Source: a virus. Taken from it: DNA of 55,818 nt. The notes below the pieces were generated by a model. That model made no database searches, had not been told where the DNA came from, and saw only the letters and a list, made by a program, of their open reading frames with translations. The translations under genes and the position numbers were made by a program. Location: IMG/VR virus record IMGVR_UViG_3300028822_000225, positions 1 to 55,818 of that record. One strand, 5' to 3'. Positions 1 to 6,739 of this stretch are shown in pieces; the stretch's first letter is position 1, and each line of letters opens with the position of its first letter.

Positions 1-144
1 CGGCGACTTCTCCAAACCCTAATATTAAACAAACTTCAGAAGAAAAATGAATAAAGAAAAAACAAAAAAACTTTATTTAAGAGAACTAAAGATACCCAGA
101 AAATTTACTTATGATGTTTCTTTAGATATAATTGAAAAAGATTA
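1..144. repeat. Terminal direct repeat, left copy (contig closes as a circle)
   Basis: Bases 1-144 are identical to 55675-55818, compared base by base. This is what an assembler produces from a circular or circularly permuted genome, so the unique length is 55,674 bp. The overlap is inside the end of the cytosine methyltransferase gene and the start of the 62-aa gene at 47, so it is not a natural-looking terminal repeat. Confidence 0.95.
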
Positions 145-235
145 TTCTGAATTAAAAGAAGATAAGAAATATATTGAAAAAATTATGTTTGCTGAAAGTG
201 TTAGATATTTTGAATTAAAAGGAGTAAGAGTATAA
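47..235 (+). CDS. Hypothetical protein, 62 aa, lysine-rich
   Basis: Starts at an ATG overlapping the TGA of the methyltransferase in the closed genome (the other copy begins at 55721), so it is the next gene of the same operon. The protein is charged (many K and E), with no membrane segment or cysteine motif. Its stop overlaps the next ATG (TAATG). I do not recognise a family. Confidence 0.7.
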   Translation: MNKEKTKKLYLRELKIPRKFTYDVSLDIIEKDYSELKEDKKYIEKIMFAESVRYFELKGVRV

Positions 236-393
236 TGACAAAAGAAACACTACAATTCGAAATAAGTAATTTTTGTGATAACTGCAAAGAGTATGGAACA
301 GTTTATTATGATTACTTACTTGAAAAATATTGGTGTAAAAATTGTAAGAAAGAATCAAATAAAGATTTCACAACAAGGTATAGGAGAAAATGA
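235..393 (+). CDS. Small zinc-ribbon protein, 52 aa
   Basis: The ATG at 235 overlaps the previous stop, and the TGA at 391-393 overlaps the next ATG. Two cysteine pairs (CDNC near residues 14-17 and CKNC near 34-37), separated by a Tyr-rich stretch, form a typical four-cysteine zinc ribbon. The overlapping junctions on both sides and the paired cysteines support a real gene. Its role is unknown; small viral zinc ribbons often bind nucleic acid or protein. It is one of about ten such proteins in this genome. Confidence 0.75.
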   Translation: MTKETLQFEISNFCDNCKEYGTVYYDYLLEKYWCKNCKKESNKDFTTRYRRK

Positions 394-950
394 GAACATT
401 TGTGGTTTTAGGTGTTCCTCGTGGGGGAACAAGTATGATTGCTGGTTTACTTAGAATTTTCGGTATTCATATGGGAGATTATGTTGATGATACTAAACAT
501 GAGGCTCTTGAATTTGCTGGTTTAACTGTTGATGAGTGTATTGATTTGATTGAAATTAGGAATATTCGTGACGAAGATTGGGGTTGGAAGGAACCATGGA
601 TAGGTCTAATACTTAATGATATACATAATTCTTTTGCTAATCCACACTATATTTATATTTCAAGAGACTTAATTGCTTGTTTGAATAGTGATTTGAGACA
701 TAATGATACTTTTAAAGAAAGAGAGAACGCAGAGTCGTTTATCTGGAATAGGAACCTACACTTAGTTAATGAGATGAATAAGGTACTTAGATATGCAGAT
801 AAGAAACTACTATTGAGTTACGAGGAAAGTTTAAAAAGACCAGAAAATTTAATAGAACAACTTGAAACCTTTATTGGTAAAAAACTCTCTAAAGATAAGA
901 GGGAACAAGCAATTAAATTCATAAAACCAGGATATAGGAAAATAAAATGA
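390..950 (+). CDS. Sulfotransferase family protein (PAPS-dependent)
   Basis: The 186-aa protein begins with a beta strand followed by the PAPS 5'-phosphosulfate loop (PRGGTS, residues 10-15). It has the 3'-phosphate-binding strand motif ISRD at 90-93, the two hallmarks of the sulfotransferase fold. Members of this fold move sulfate from PAPS to a sugar, protein or lipid hydroxyl. It is shorter than typical carbohydrate sulfotransferases (about 250-300 aa), as is common in viruses. It lies upstream of a second sulfotransferase, a UDP-galactopyranose mutase and glycosyltransferases, so the acceptor is probably a surface glycan (inference). ATGA overlaps on both sides place it in one operon. Confidence 0.85.
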   Translation: MRTFVVLGVPRGGTSMIAGLLRIFGIHMGDYVDDTKHEALEFAGLTVDECIDLIEIRNIRDEDWGWKEPWIGLILNDIHNSFANPHYIYISRDLIACLNSDLRHNDTFKERENAESFIWNRNLHLVNEMNKVLRYADKKLLLSYEESLKRPENLIEQLETFIGKKLSKDKREQAIKFIKPGYRKIK

Positions 951-1102
951 AAAAAGCTAAATTTGGATGTGAACCATTATATAGGGAGGGAGACAAGTTT
1001 AGGGTTGTTAAAAAAAACAAAGACCCCAACCTTATGCCTATAGAAGCCCTACATTTGAGAACTAAACAAGTTTATGGATTTGAGGAGGATGAATTAGAAT
1101 GA
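947..1102 (+). CDS. Hypothetical protein, 51 aa
   Basis: The ATG at 947 overlaps the sulfotransferase stop, and the TGA at 1100 overlaps the ATG at 1099. The composition is basic in the middle and ends in an acidic tail (EEDELE) that also carries a GAGGAGGAT ribosome binding site for the next gene. No family is recognised. Confidence 0.6.
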   Translation: MKKAKFGCEPLYREGDKFRVVKKNKDPNLMPIEALHLRTKQVYGFEEDELE

Positions 1103-1287
1103 ATGAAAATAACTACTCAGGAGGAATTGGATTTTTAGGACTGCTTGGATTGTTATTCATAGGACTTAAATTAACTGGATACATTACATGGAGTTGGTGG
1201 TATGTGCTTATGCCTTTGTGGGGACCAATAGCGTTAGTAATATTTGTATTAATGATATTAATTGGGATAAATTTAATAAGGAGTTAA
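1099..1287 (+). CDS. Two-helix membrane protein, fragile-X-F-associated-like
   Basis: The 62-aa protein has two hydrophobic helices (about residues 8-30 and 38-60) separated by a Trp-rich segment WSWWYVLMPLWGP. Small two-helix phage proteins with a WSWWxVxxPLW core are usually annotated as transmembrane fragile-X-F-associated-like proteins; that match is from memory. Such proteins insert in the host membrane; their role is unknown. The start overlaps the previous stop (GAATGA) and is preceded by GGAGGA. Confidence 0.75.
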   Translation: MNENNYSGGIGFLGLLGLLFIGLKLTGYITWSWWYVLMPLWGPIALVIFVLMILIGINLIRS

Positions 1288-1288
1288 A

Positions 1289-1684
1289 ATGAGAAAAGGA
1301 AATTTCGTAAATTTAAATGATGCAATTCCACCTGAGGACCAAAAATTAAGAGATAGCGTTCAAAAAACTAAACACACGGAGGAAAAAGTTATGCAGACGA
1401 AATCAAGATACGAAGTAATCTCAGACCTTGAACAGCAAAAGAGAAATCTTATCAAGGAAAGAGATGGTCTTAAAGACGCTTTGAAAGAGAAGGAAAAGGA
1501 TATTAAGGACCTTGAGAGAAAGAAAAGCGATACTGTCTTGTATTTAGATAGACAGATTGAGGATGCCAAAGACGACCTTGAAAACTTCCAGAAAACACTA
1601 GAAGAAAGAAAGGAAACAATTAGTGAACTTATCAAGGGTGTTGATGAGAGTCTTCAAAGATTTAATGAAATGCAGCAGAAATAG
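1289..1684 (+). CDS. Coiled-coil protein, 131 aa
   Basis: The ATG follows the previous stop after one base. From about residue 30 to the end the sequence is almost entirely K/E/D/L/R with heptad-like leucines (DLEQQKRNLIKERDGL and similar), so a long coiled coil is expected. There are no cysteines, signal or catalytic motif. It is the last gene before a non-coding gap. Coding potential is convincing, the function unknown. Confidence 0.7.
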   Translation: MRKGNFVNLNDAIPPEDQKLRDSVQKTKHTEEKVMQTKSRYEVISDLEQQKRNLIKERDGLKDALKEKEKDIKDLERKKSDTVLYLDRQIEDAKDDLENFQKTLEERKETISELIKGVDESLQRFNEMQQK

Positions 1685-1689
1685 TTGCA

Positions 1690-1699
1690 TTTCTTTTTA
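1690..1699 (+). promoter_or_regulatory. Archaeal TATA box for the structured RNA at 1731-1837
   Basis: TTTTTATACT lies in the gap after the coiled-coil gene. Archaeal transcription usually starts about 25 nt downstream, near 1720, just before the predicted folded RNA begins. Inferred from position only. Confidence 0.45.
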
Positions 1700-1730
1700 T
1701 ACTCTTCAGAAAACAAAATCAAAAATTTGA

Positions 1731-1837
1731 CCCCCACCTGAGGAGATGCCCACTGTCGGGCTACCTTAATAAGATGGATAAGGTATAGTGCCTTAAACAG
1801 GTACATTTATATATCATAAATCGTTTCAAAGTGGGGG
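1731..1837 (+). ncRNA. Predicted structured RNA, three-way junction with alternative hairpins
   Basis: Complementary arms are nested: CCCCC (1731-1735) with GGGGG (1833-1837), and ACCTG (1736-1740) with CAGGT (1798-1802). They enclose two adjacent hairpins: GCCC/GGGC (1748-1751 with 1758-1761) and TACCTTA/TAAGGTA (1762-1768 with 1779-1785). The strand TAAGG (1779-1783) can instead pair with CCTTA (1791-1795), so two mutually exclusive forms exist, as in riboswitches. The GC-rich arms stand out in this AT-rich genome. A TATA box sits upstream and a second (1805-1815) lies inside the large internal loop, before the gene at 1853. I do not recognise a known RNA class. It could be a free ncRNA or a leader. 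Confidence 0.5.
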
Positions 1838-1852
1838 ATTCATACTCAAAAA

Positions 1853-2077
1853 ATGGACGAAGAATTTGCACAAGAACAGTTTAGAAAGTATTTGAAGAAA
1901 GTAGAAGAAATTTCGGATTTGAAAAATTATATTAAAAAATTAAAGAATACCATAACTGTTTTAGAAGAAGAAAACACAGAATTGAGGAAAGAAAATAAAA
2001 AAATGGGTAAAGAGATAGAAGAATGGATGAAAATATCTCCAAATTGCCATGCTGACCCAGATAGAAAAAATGAATAA
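1853..2077 (+). CDS. Coiled-coil protein, 74 aa
   Basis: First gene after the structured RNA. Residues 10-60 are a heptad-rich K/E/L helix with EEENTEL and RKENKK runs, typical of a coiled coil. A TATA-like ATTTATATAT (1805-1814) would give a start near 1838 and a leader of about 15 nt. No catalytic motif. Its last eight codons overlap the next gene. Function unknown. Confidence 0.65.
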   Translation: MDEEFAQEQFRKYLKKVEEISDLKNYIKKLKNTITVLEEENTELRKENKKMGKEIEEWMKISPNCHADPDRKNE

Positions 2078-2330
2078 AAAAGATAAAGAAAAAATAAAAA
2101 GACTAGCAGAAATCCTATATTTTGAAAAAGGAGTGGAGGAGATTAAATTTCTCCCCTTTCTTAGAAATGGCTATCCTAACTGGGTTAGTAAGTTATTTTA
2201 TAATCCAAAAAGAGATTATGTTGGTAAGTGGATAGAAGAAAAGGGAGAAGAAATTAAGGATATTATTTTTGCCTTAGCTGTTGAGGGAGATGTTGATTCT
2301 ATTTTAAGGGAGTTGGAAAAAAATGAGTGA
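2070..2330 (+). CDS. Hypothetical protein, 86 aa
   Basis: The frame is open further upstream, to an ATG at 2049. I prefer the ATG at 2070 (MNKKDKEKIKRLAEIL), which gives a shorter overlap with the preceding gene and a natural basic-helix N-terminus. The protein is mixed helical with no cysteines. Its 3' end overlaps the radical SAM start by 8 nt, indicating translational coupling. No family recognised. Confidence 0.65.
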   Translation: MNKKDKEKIKRLAEILYFEKGVEEIKFLPFLRNGYPNWVSKLFYNPKRDYVGKWIEEKGEEIKDIIFALAVEGDVDSILRELEKNE

Positions 2331-3336
2331 AATTTTTGGACAAGACAAGATATTTAGTCATGTAGATAAAATACACAATTGGCTAGAAGGAGACCCAAAT
2401 ACATTAATCACTATGGAGATGGACCCAACAGATAATTGTAATAACAATTGTCCAGGGTGTGCAGGGGGGAGAACAGGCCAATCATCCTTAACATTGGAAG
2501 AAATGACTGGTTACATTGACCAGATGAAAGATATTGATGTTAGAGGTCTTATTTTTTCAGGGGGAGGTGAACCCTTAGTTAATCCATCTACGCATAAGGC
2601 TATTTCTCATGCTAGAATGTCTGGATTGGATGTTGGTTTTATAACTAATGGTCTTGCTTTAAAAGAGGATTTATATGATACTCTCCTAAATGATTGTACA
2701 TGGATTAGATTTAGTTTAGATGCTGGAACCCCTGAGATGTATAAACAAACTCATGGGATGAATGAAAGAGCCTTTAATAAGGTTCTTGAAAACATTAGAG
2801 GGATTTCTAGTCGTAAAAAAGAAATTGGTTCTGATTGTACATTGGGAGTTGGTTATCTTGCAGGTAAGGAAACTTTGGGTGATATGGTTAATTTCGCAAG
2901 AATAAGCAGCGAATTAGGTGTAGACTATGCACAATTTAGACCCTTTCATAGAGACCGTACTTCAATAGCTCCAGAACTTGCTAAGTCAAAGAAATATGAA
3001 AGAGATGATTTCAAAGTACTTCATTCTGCACAGAAATATAAACATTTTTTAGAGGAAAACCCCAGACCATATAATGAATGTCATGGAGTTAATTTTGCTT
3101 CAGTAATCCAAGCTGATTCAAATTTGACTACTTGCTGTCACATGAGGGGGAAACCTAAGTATTACTTAGGCAATCTAAAAGAAAATACACTTAGGGAAAT
3201 ATGGGAATCGGATAAGAAAAAAGAAGTTTTTGAAAATATTGATTTTAATGATTGTGTTCCTTACTGTAGATGCGATTCGTTCAATAGGGTACTTTATGAT
3301 ATTAAACAAGAAAAGACACATAAGAATTTTTTATAA
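2323..3336 (+). CDS. Radical SAM enzyme with C-terminal SPASM-like cysteine cluster
   Basis: 337 aa. The radical SAM CxxxCxxC motif is at C39, C43 and C46, with the SAM-binding GGGEP at 80-84 after a hydrophobic strand. The C-terminal part carries C253, C271, C272, C311, C315 and C317 in a SPASM/twitch-like pattern that would bind auxiliary iron-sulfur clusters. SPASM enzymes modify peptides, sugars or cofactors by radical chemistry; the substrate here is unknown. Flanked by a sulfotransferase and UDP-galactopyranose mutase, so a glycan-related substrate is the simplest guess. The other main option is a peptide-modifying (sactisynthase-like) role, but no precursor peptide was seen. Confidence 0.9.
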   Translation: MSEIFGQDKIFSHVDKIHNWLEGDPNTLITMEMDPTDNCNNNCPGCAGGRTGQSSLTLEEMTGYIDQMKDIDVRGLIFSGGGEPLVNPSTHKAISHARMSGLDVGFITNGLALKEDLYDTLLNDCTWIRFSLDAGTPEMYKQTHGMNERAFNKVLENIRGISSRKKEIGSDCTLGVGYLAGKETLGDMVNFARISSELGVDYAQFRPFHRDRTSIAPELAKSKKYERDDFKVLHSAQKYKHFLEENPRPYNECHGVNFASVIQADSNLTTCCHMRGKPKYYLGNLKENTLREIWESDKKKEVFENIDFNDCVPYCRCDSFNRVLYDIKQEKTHKNFL

Positions 3337-3337
3337 A

Positions 3338-3907
3338 ATGATTTACTTTATACATATACCAAGAACAGGCGGTGGAAGTTTAACCAAAGCCATTGAAGAT
3401 AATAATGCGAACATTAAGAGAATAGGGCATAACACTTATAATCCAAAATGGAAATCCGCAAATGATATTTTGGAAGAAGAACAAGGGGCAGAGTTTTTTA
3501 CAATCCTTAGAAATCCTTATGATAGGATAATTTCTGTTTATAAGGCATTAAAGTTTAATCCGGGTACTAGTGATATGGAATTTTATAAAAAATATATGAA
3601 AAAATATAATAATATTAATGAATTTGTGGACGATTTGGATTTCTTAATTAAAAATACAAACAATCCCCACATTAAACCACAAACTTTCTTCATCCCAATG
3701 GAAGAATCGATAGGAATATTTTTTTATGAGAAGATGGAAATGCTTAAAGAATTTTTAGATATTTTTGATAGTAATATATTTAATTCTTTTAAAAGTGCTA
3801 AAAGGCATTTATCTCCTAAGAAAGATATTCAATTAAATGAGGAATCTAAAAAAAAGATAGCAAAGATTTATGAAATAGATTTTGCTTTCGGGGGTTATCA
3901 AAAATGA
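3338..3907 (+). CDS. Sulfotransferase family protein, second copy
   Basis: 189 aa from the ATG at 3338, one base after the radical SAM stop; a longer open frame overlaps that gene and is rejected. The N-terminus IHIPRTGGGSL (5-15) is the PAPS 5'-loop of the P-x-x-G-G type seen in membrane carbohydrate sulfotransferases. RNPYDRIISVYK (58-69) is the 3'-phosphate motif with the usual R-P-Y-R-S-Y spacing. It is not a recent duplicate of the protein at 390: the two share only the motifs. Predicted to sulfate a glycan. Its stop overlaps the next ATG. Confidence 0.87.
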   Translation: MIYFIHIPRTGGGSLTKAIEDNNANIKRIGHNTYNPKWKSANDILEEEQGAEFFTILRNPYDRIISVYKALKFNPGTSDMEFYKKYMKKYNNINEFVDDLDFLIKNTNNPHIKPQTFFIPMEESIGIFFYEKMEMLKEFLDIFDSNIFNSFKSAKRHLSPKKDIQLNEESKKKIAKIYEIDFAFGGYQK

Positions 3908-4908
3908 AATTTAAAATAATTGGAGCTGGGTTGACAGGGTTAACAATAGCTAGAATTATGCAAGATGCAGGACATAATGTTACTGTATTTGAGAAAGGTG
4001 AAAATATTGGTGGGCTTTGTAGAGATGTTAAAGAGAGAAAGTCAGGGGTTTGGTATAATCCACACGGAGTTCACATTATGCATTTCAGAGAATCAGATAA
4101 AGAGGCACTCTCATTCATTAAAAAACATGTTAGATTGATTAGTTACAATCACAGAGTCCTGATGCTTGGTAAGGGAACTTTTGGATATTTCCCTCCTAAT
4201 GAATTGTCTCAAGAATTATATAATATTACTAATCCCAGAGATTCTTTCTTTAAGGAATTCATAAAATCTTATTCTAAAAAAATGTGGGGATTAAAATGGA
4301 ATATAATAAAGAAGAAAATTAGTAATAGATTTGCTTTCCAGAACAAGAGAAATTATTCTTTCTTCGGAAGTGAAAAAGTCTTTGTACCAGAAAATTATAC
4401 TAAATTATTTGAAAACCTTTCTAAAGGAATTAAGATAAAATTTGGGAATAGGGTTGATGTTACAGACTACAAATTAGATAAAGAGAAATCTATTTATATC
4501 ATAACATCTCCAATTGATGAATTCTTTTTAAATTGTTATGGTAAATTGAGTTGGAGAGGTATAGAAATTGGAAATCATTTAATCAAAACGAATGAAAATA
4601 TTTTACCTGAAGCAGTAGTAAATACAAATAAACATCCTAAACTACTTAGAATGGTTGAATATAACCAATTACCTCATAATAGGAAAAGTACAGGATATAG
4701 TATAATCTCTTTAGAATATCCTTCTAAAAAAGAGAATCTTTGTTATCCTATCCCAACTAAAAGTAATGAACGAAAGTTAAATAAATACTTAGAGCTTTCT
4801 AAAAGTTATGAAGATATTTACTTTGTTGGGAGGCTTGGGGAATACAAGTATAAAAACATGAATGAAGCGATTGCAGATGCTATTAAATTTTGTGAGAAAT
4901 TCAAATGA
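3904..4908 (+). CDS. glf: UDP-galactopyranose mutase-like FAD enzyme
   Basis: 334 aa. The N-terminal dinucleotide loop is GAGLTG (7-12) with the acidic end of strand 2 (VFEKG, 28-32) and IGGLCRD (35-41). NPHGVHIMH (52-60) corresponds to the substrate loop (usually YGPHIFHT). A C-terminal GRLGEYKYKNMNEAI (about 309-323) matches the family's second FAD signature. The enzyme interconverts UDP-galactopyranose and UDP-galactofuranose, supplying Galf for glycans. Slightly shorter than the usual 367-390 aa. With glycosyltransferases downstream it points to a galactofuranose-containing surface polymer. The general FAD amine oxidase family is the alternative. Confidence 0.85.
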   Translation: MKFKIIGAGLTGLTIARIMQDAGHNVTVFEKGENIGGLCRDVKERKSGVWYNPHGVHIMHFRESDKEALSFIKKHVRLISYNHRVLMLGKGTFGYFPPNELSQELYNITNPRDSFFKEFIKSYSKKMWGLKWNIIKKKISNRFAFQNKRNYSFFGSEKVFVPENYTKLFENLSKGIKIKFGNRVDVTDYKLDKEKSIYIITSPIDEFFLNCYGKLSWRGIEIGNHLIKTNENILPEAVVNTNKHPKLLRMVEYNQLPHNRKSTGYSIISLEYPSKKENLCYPIPTKSNERKLNKYLELSKSYEDIYFVGRLGEYKYKNMNEAIADAIKFCEKFK

Positions 4909-4926
4909 GAACTAATATTCAGGGGA

Positions 4927-5008
4927 GTGTGCAGGAAGTAAAAACCTTGAAAAATCTTTCTAAGAAAGTTTCATTTATCGTTGGTGTATTGTTTCCTTCC
5001 TCGCACAC
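4927..5008 (+). repeat. Duplicated hairpin element, copy A
   Basis: GTGTGCAGGAAG (4927-4938) pairs with CTTCCT-C-GCACAC (4996-5008): 12 bp with one bulged C. The loop contains an internal hairpin, CTTTC/GAAAG closed by TGAAA/TTTCA (about 4949-4973). Copy B at 52217-52299 has identical arms and flanks (GGGAGTGTGC before, TTTAAAATGAAA after) but a different loop. Both copies can be read as short ORFs (here 4905-5018, 37 codons), yet the arms are in different frames in the two copies. The conservation is therefore of DNA or RNA, not protein. Each copy lies shortly upstream of a gene of the same paralogous family (5142 and 52340). Confidence 0.75.
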
Positions 5009-5019
5009 ATTGATTTAAA

Positions 5020-5145
5020 ATGAAAGATAAAAAAAGAAAAGAATTACTTGAATGGAAATATCATAAAGCATTACAACTTAAACAATATGATAGAGCAAAG
5101 GTGTATTTAAAATTATTAAAAGAATTGGAGGAAAAAGAAGAATGA
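5020..5145 (+). CDS. Small charged protein, 41 aa, ending in the LEEKEE joint
   Basis: ATG at 5020 directly follows the hairpin element. Basic N-terminal helix and acidic end LLKELEEKEE, whose DNA (5125-5145) supplies GGAGG and the ATGA overlap for the next gene. The same end sequence recurs at seven other gene boundaries. Probably a short helix; function unknown. Confidence 0.55.
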   Translation: MKDKKRKELLEWKYHKALQLKQYDRAKVYLKLLKELEEKEE

Positions 5146-5405
5146 GTAAAATAAAAACTATAAAAGATTTGAAAGAGGATATTATGTATTTTGATTTTAG
5201 AAAAGAAACATTTAAACACCCTCATTATAAAAGAAAAGATGAAGAAGAATTTAAAGAAAGATTTACAGCGGGAACGATGAATATAGTTTCAGTAGAAGAA
5301 CTAAAAGAAGAAGCAATTAAGTGGGTTAAGGAGTTTAGACATCAGGGGAATTGGGAAGAGAAGTTCATTCGTTTCTTTAATCTCACAGGGGAGGATTTGG
5401 AATGA
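5142..5405 (+). CDS. Paralogous family protein, KTLKDL / FFNxTxEDLE type, member 1
   Basis: 87 aa. Begins MSKIKTIKDLKED, has a central VEELKEEAIKWVKEF helix and ends FIRFFNLTGEDLE. The same three blocks occur in the proteins at 49775 and 52340, and the end block in the one at 9704. I recall similar proteins in archaeal metagenome data, but no function. Start overlaps the previous stop (ATGA) with GGAGG upstream; its own end carries GGAGGATTTGG before the next ATG. Conserved hydrophobic and acidic positions suggest a folded helical domain. Confidence 0.75.
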   Translation: MSKIKTIKDLKEDIMYFDFRKETFKHPHYKRKDEEEFKERFTAGTMNIVSVEELKEEAIKWVKEFRHQGNWEEKFIRFFNLTGEDLE

Positions 5406-6739
5406 AAACACTTGTAGTTGCTAAATATAATGAGGATACCAAATGGACAAGAGATTTTGAAAATGTAGAGATAATTCATAAGGGAGTGGATTTACCTAAT
5501 TTTGGAAGAGAACAACATACTTTCCTTTGGTATATTGTGAATAATTATGAGGAACTTAATGGATATTATTTCTTTGTTCAAGGAAATCCTTTTGACCATT
5601 GTGAGGATTTAAAGGAAGTTTATGAAACTCGTTTAGAAAAGAAATGGACACCTTTAGGGAAGAAACTGGGAAGTAAAAAAGGGGAACGTATTTGTGAATT
5701 GGATGGGAGACCACATCATGGAACAGGAAATTTAAAAATTAAAGAATTCTTATCAGATATTGGGATAAATTATAATCGTAATTTGATTAAATTCTATGCT
5801 GGAGGGCAATATTCTATTCATTCTAGTGAGATAAAAAAGAAACCGAAAGAATATTATGAAAAAGTTCTTAATTTATTTGATAAATATGGAGAAAAGGCAG
5901 GATATATCTTAGAAAGAGTTATGCAATTTGTATTTAATTGGAAGGAATTTGAACATTATGTTGTTACTAGATTTGCTTACCCAACCAATTATCCTTATTT
6001 TGAAGAGAGAAAAAGGATTTTCAAATTATTTTTAATTGAATGTTTAAAAGAACAGACTAATAAAAACTTTAAATTTATAATAATTGGAAACGATAAAACA
6101 CATGAATTAGAAGAAGAACTAAAAGGAATTAATTATCAAATCTTACATGAGGGCTTGGGATTTGTTAAAGAAAAACCTTTAGAAGTTTTCGACCTTCAAT
6201 GTAATTATCTTATAACTACAAGATTTGATGATGATGATTTAGTTCACCCAGAATTTGTGGGAAAGATTCAAGAATTATTCAAAAAATTAGATTATCTTTC
6301 TCCCTATGTAATAGATTTTAAGGGTTTTAGATATGATATGAGAAATCGTAAGGCCTATAAAGTTACTGAGTATGACCCTAGAACTGGTTGGGGAACTTCT
6401 CCTTTCTTAACTTTTGTTGAAAAAGCAGATATAGAAAACATAAAGACTTGTGTCTACCTTAAACATGGGCATATGGGACATAATTTCCATTTACACTATG
6501 TGGACCAAGAATATTGGATTCAGGTTGCACACCATCTTAACATTTCAAACAACAAATTGCCTCGCTTATTTAAATATCCTGAAGTTAAGGAAAGACTCTA
6601 TTTTTCTAAATATATAAAATTCTTACTTGAAAATTTTAATTTAGTTGATTATAGTGATGTTGTTATCACTAATGAATACTTGAAAAAGATTAAAAAAGAG
6701 AAGGATTATTTAGATAAAGAAATTACTAAAGAAAAATGA
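5402..6739 (+). CDS. DUF3431 domain fused to a putative rhamnosyltransferase-like glycosyltransferase
   Basis: 445 aa, two domains. Residues 1-180 start VVAKYNEDTKW and contain LPNFGREQHTFLWYI and FVQGNPFDH, the signature of DUF3431 proteins, found near glycosyltransferases. Residues 186-440 contain VVTRFAYP, the FKLFLIECLKEQTNKNF stretch and ITTRFDDDDLVHPEF (D276-D279), matching the putative rhamnosyltransferase family with a DxD-type metal site. The fusion implies that both parts act on the same glycan. It sits between a small family gene and a second glycosyltransferase, with overlapping junctions, in the glycan cassette. The donor sugar cannot be told. Confidence 0.8.
   Translation: MKTLVVAKYNEDTKWTRDFENVEIIHKGVDLPNFGREQHTFLWYIVNNYEELNGYYFFVQGNPFDHCEDLKEVYETRLEKKWTPLGKKLGSKKGERICELDGRPHHGTGNLKIKEFLSDIGINYNRNLIKFYAGGQYSIHSSEIKKKPKEYYEKVLNLFDKYGEKAGYILERVMQFVFNWKEFEHYVVTRFAYPTNYPYFEERKRIFKLFLIECLKEQTNKNFKFIIIGNDKTHELEEELKGINYQILHEGLGFVKEKPLEVFDLQCNYLITTRFDDDDLVHPEFVGKIQELFKKLDYLSPYVIDFKGFRYDMRNRKAYKVTEYDPRTGWGTSPFLTFVEKADIENIKTCVYLKHGHMGHNFHLHYVDQEYWIQVAHHLNISNNKLPRLFKYPEVKERLYFSKYIKFLLENFNLVDYSDVVITNEYLKKIKKEKDYLDKEITKEK

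Noticed and set aside
1738-1745. Hammerhead ribozyme core in the structured RNA (CTGAGGA fits CUGANGA).
   Set aside because: The GAAA core and the three helices in the needed order are missing.
4905-5018. 37-codon ORF over hairpin element copy A (and 52191-52304 over copy B).
   Set aside because: The two peptides are unrelated although the DNA arms are identical, so the conserved feature is not the protein.
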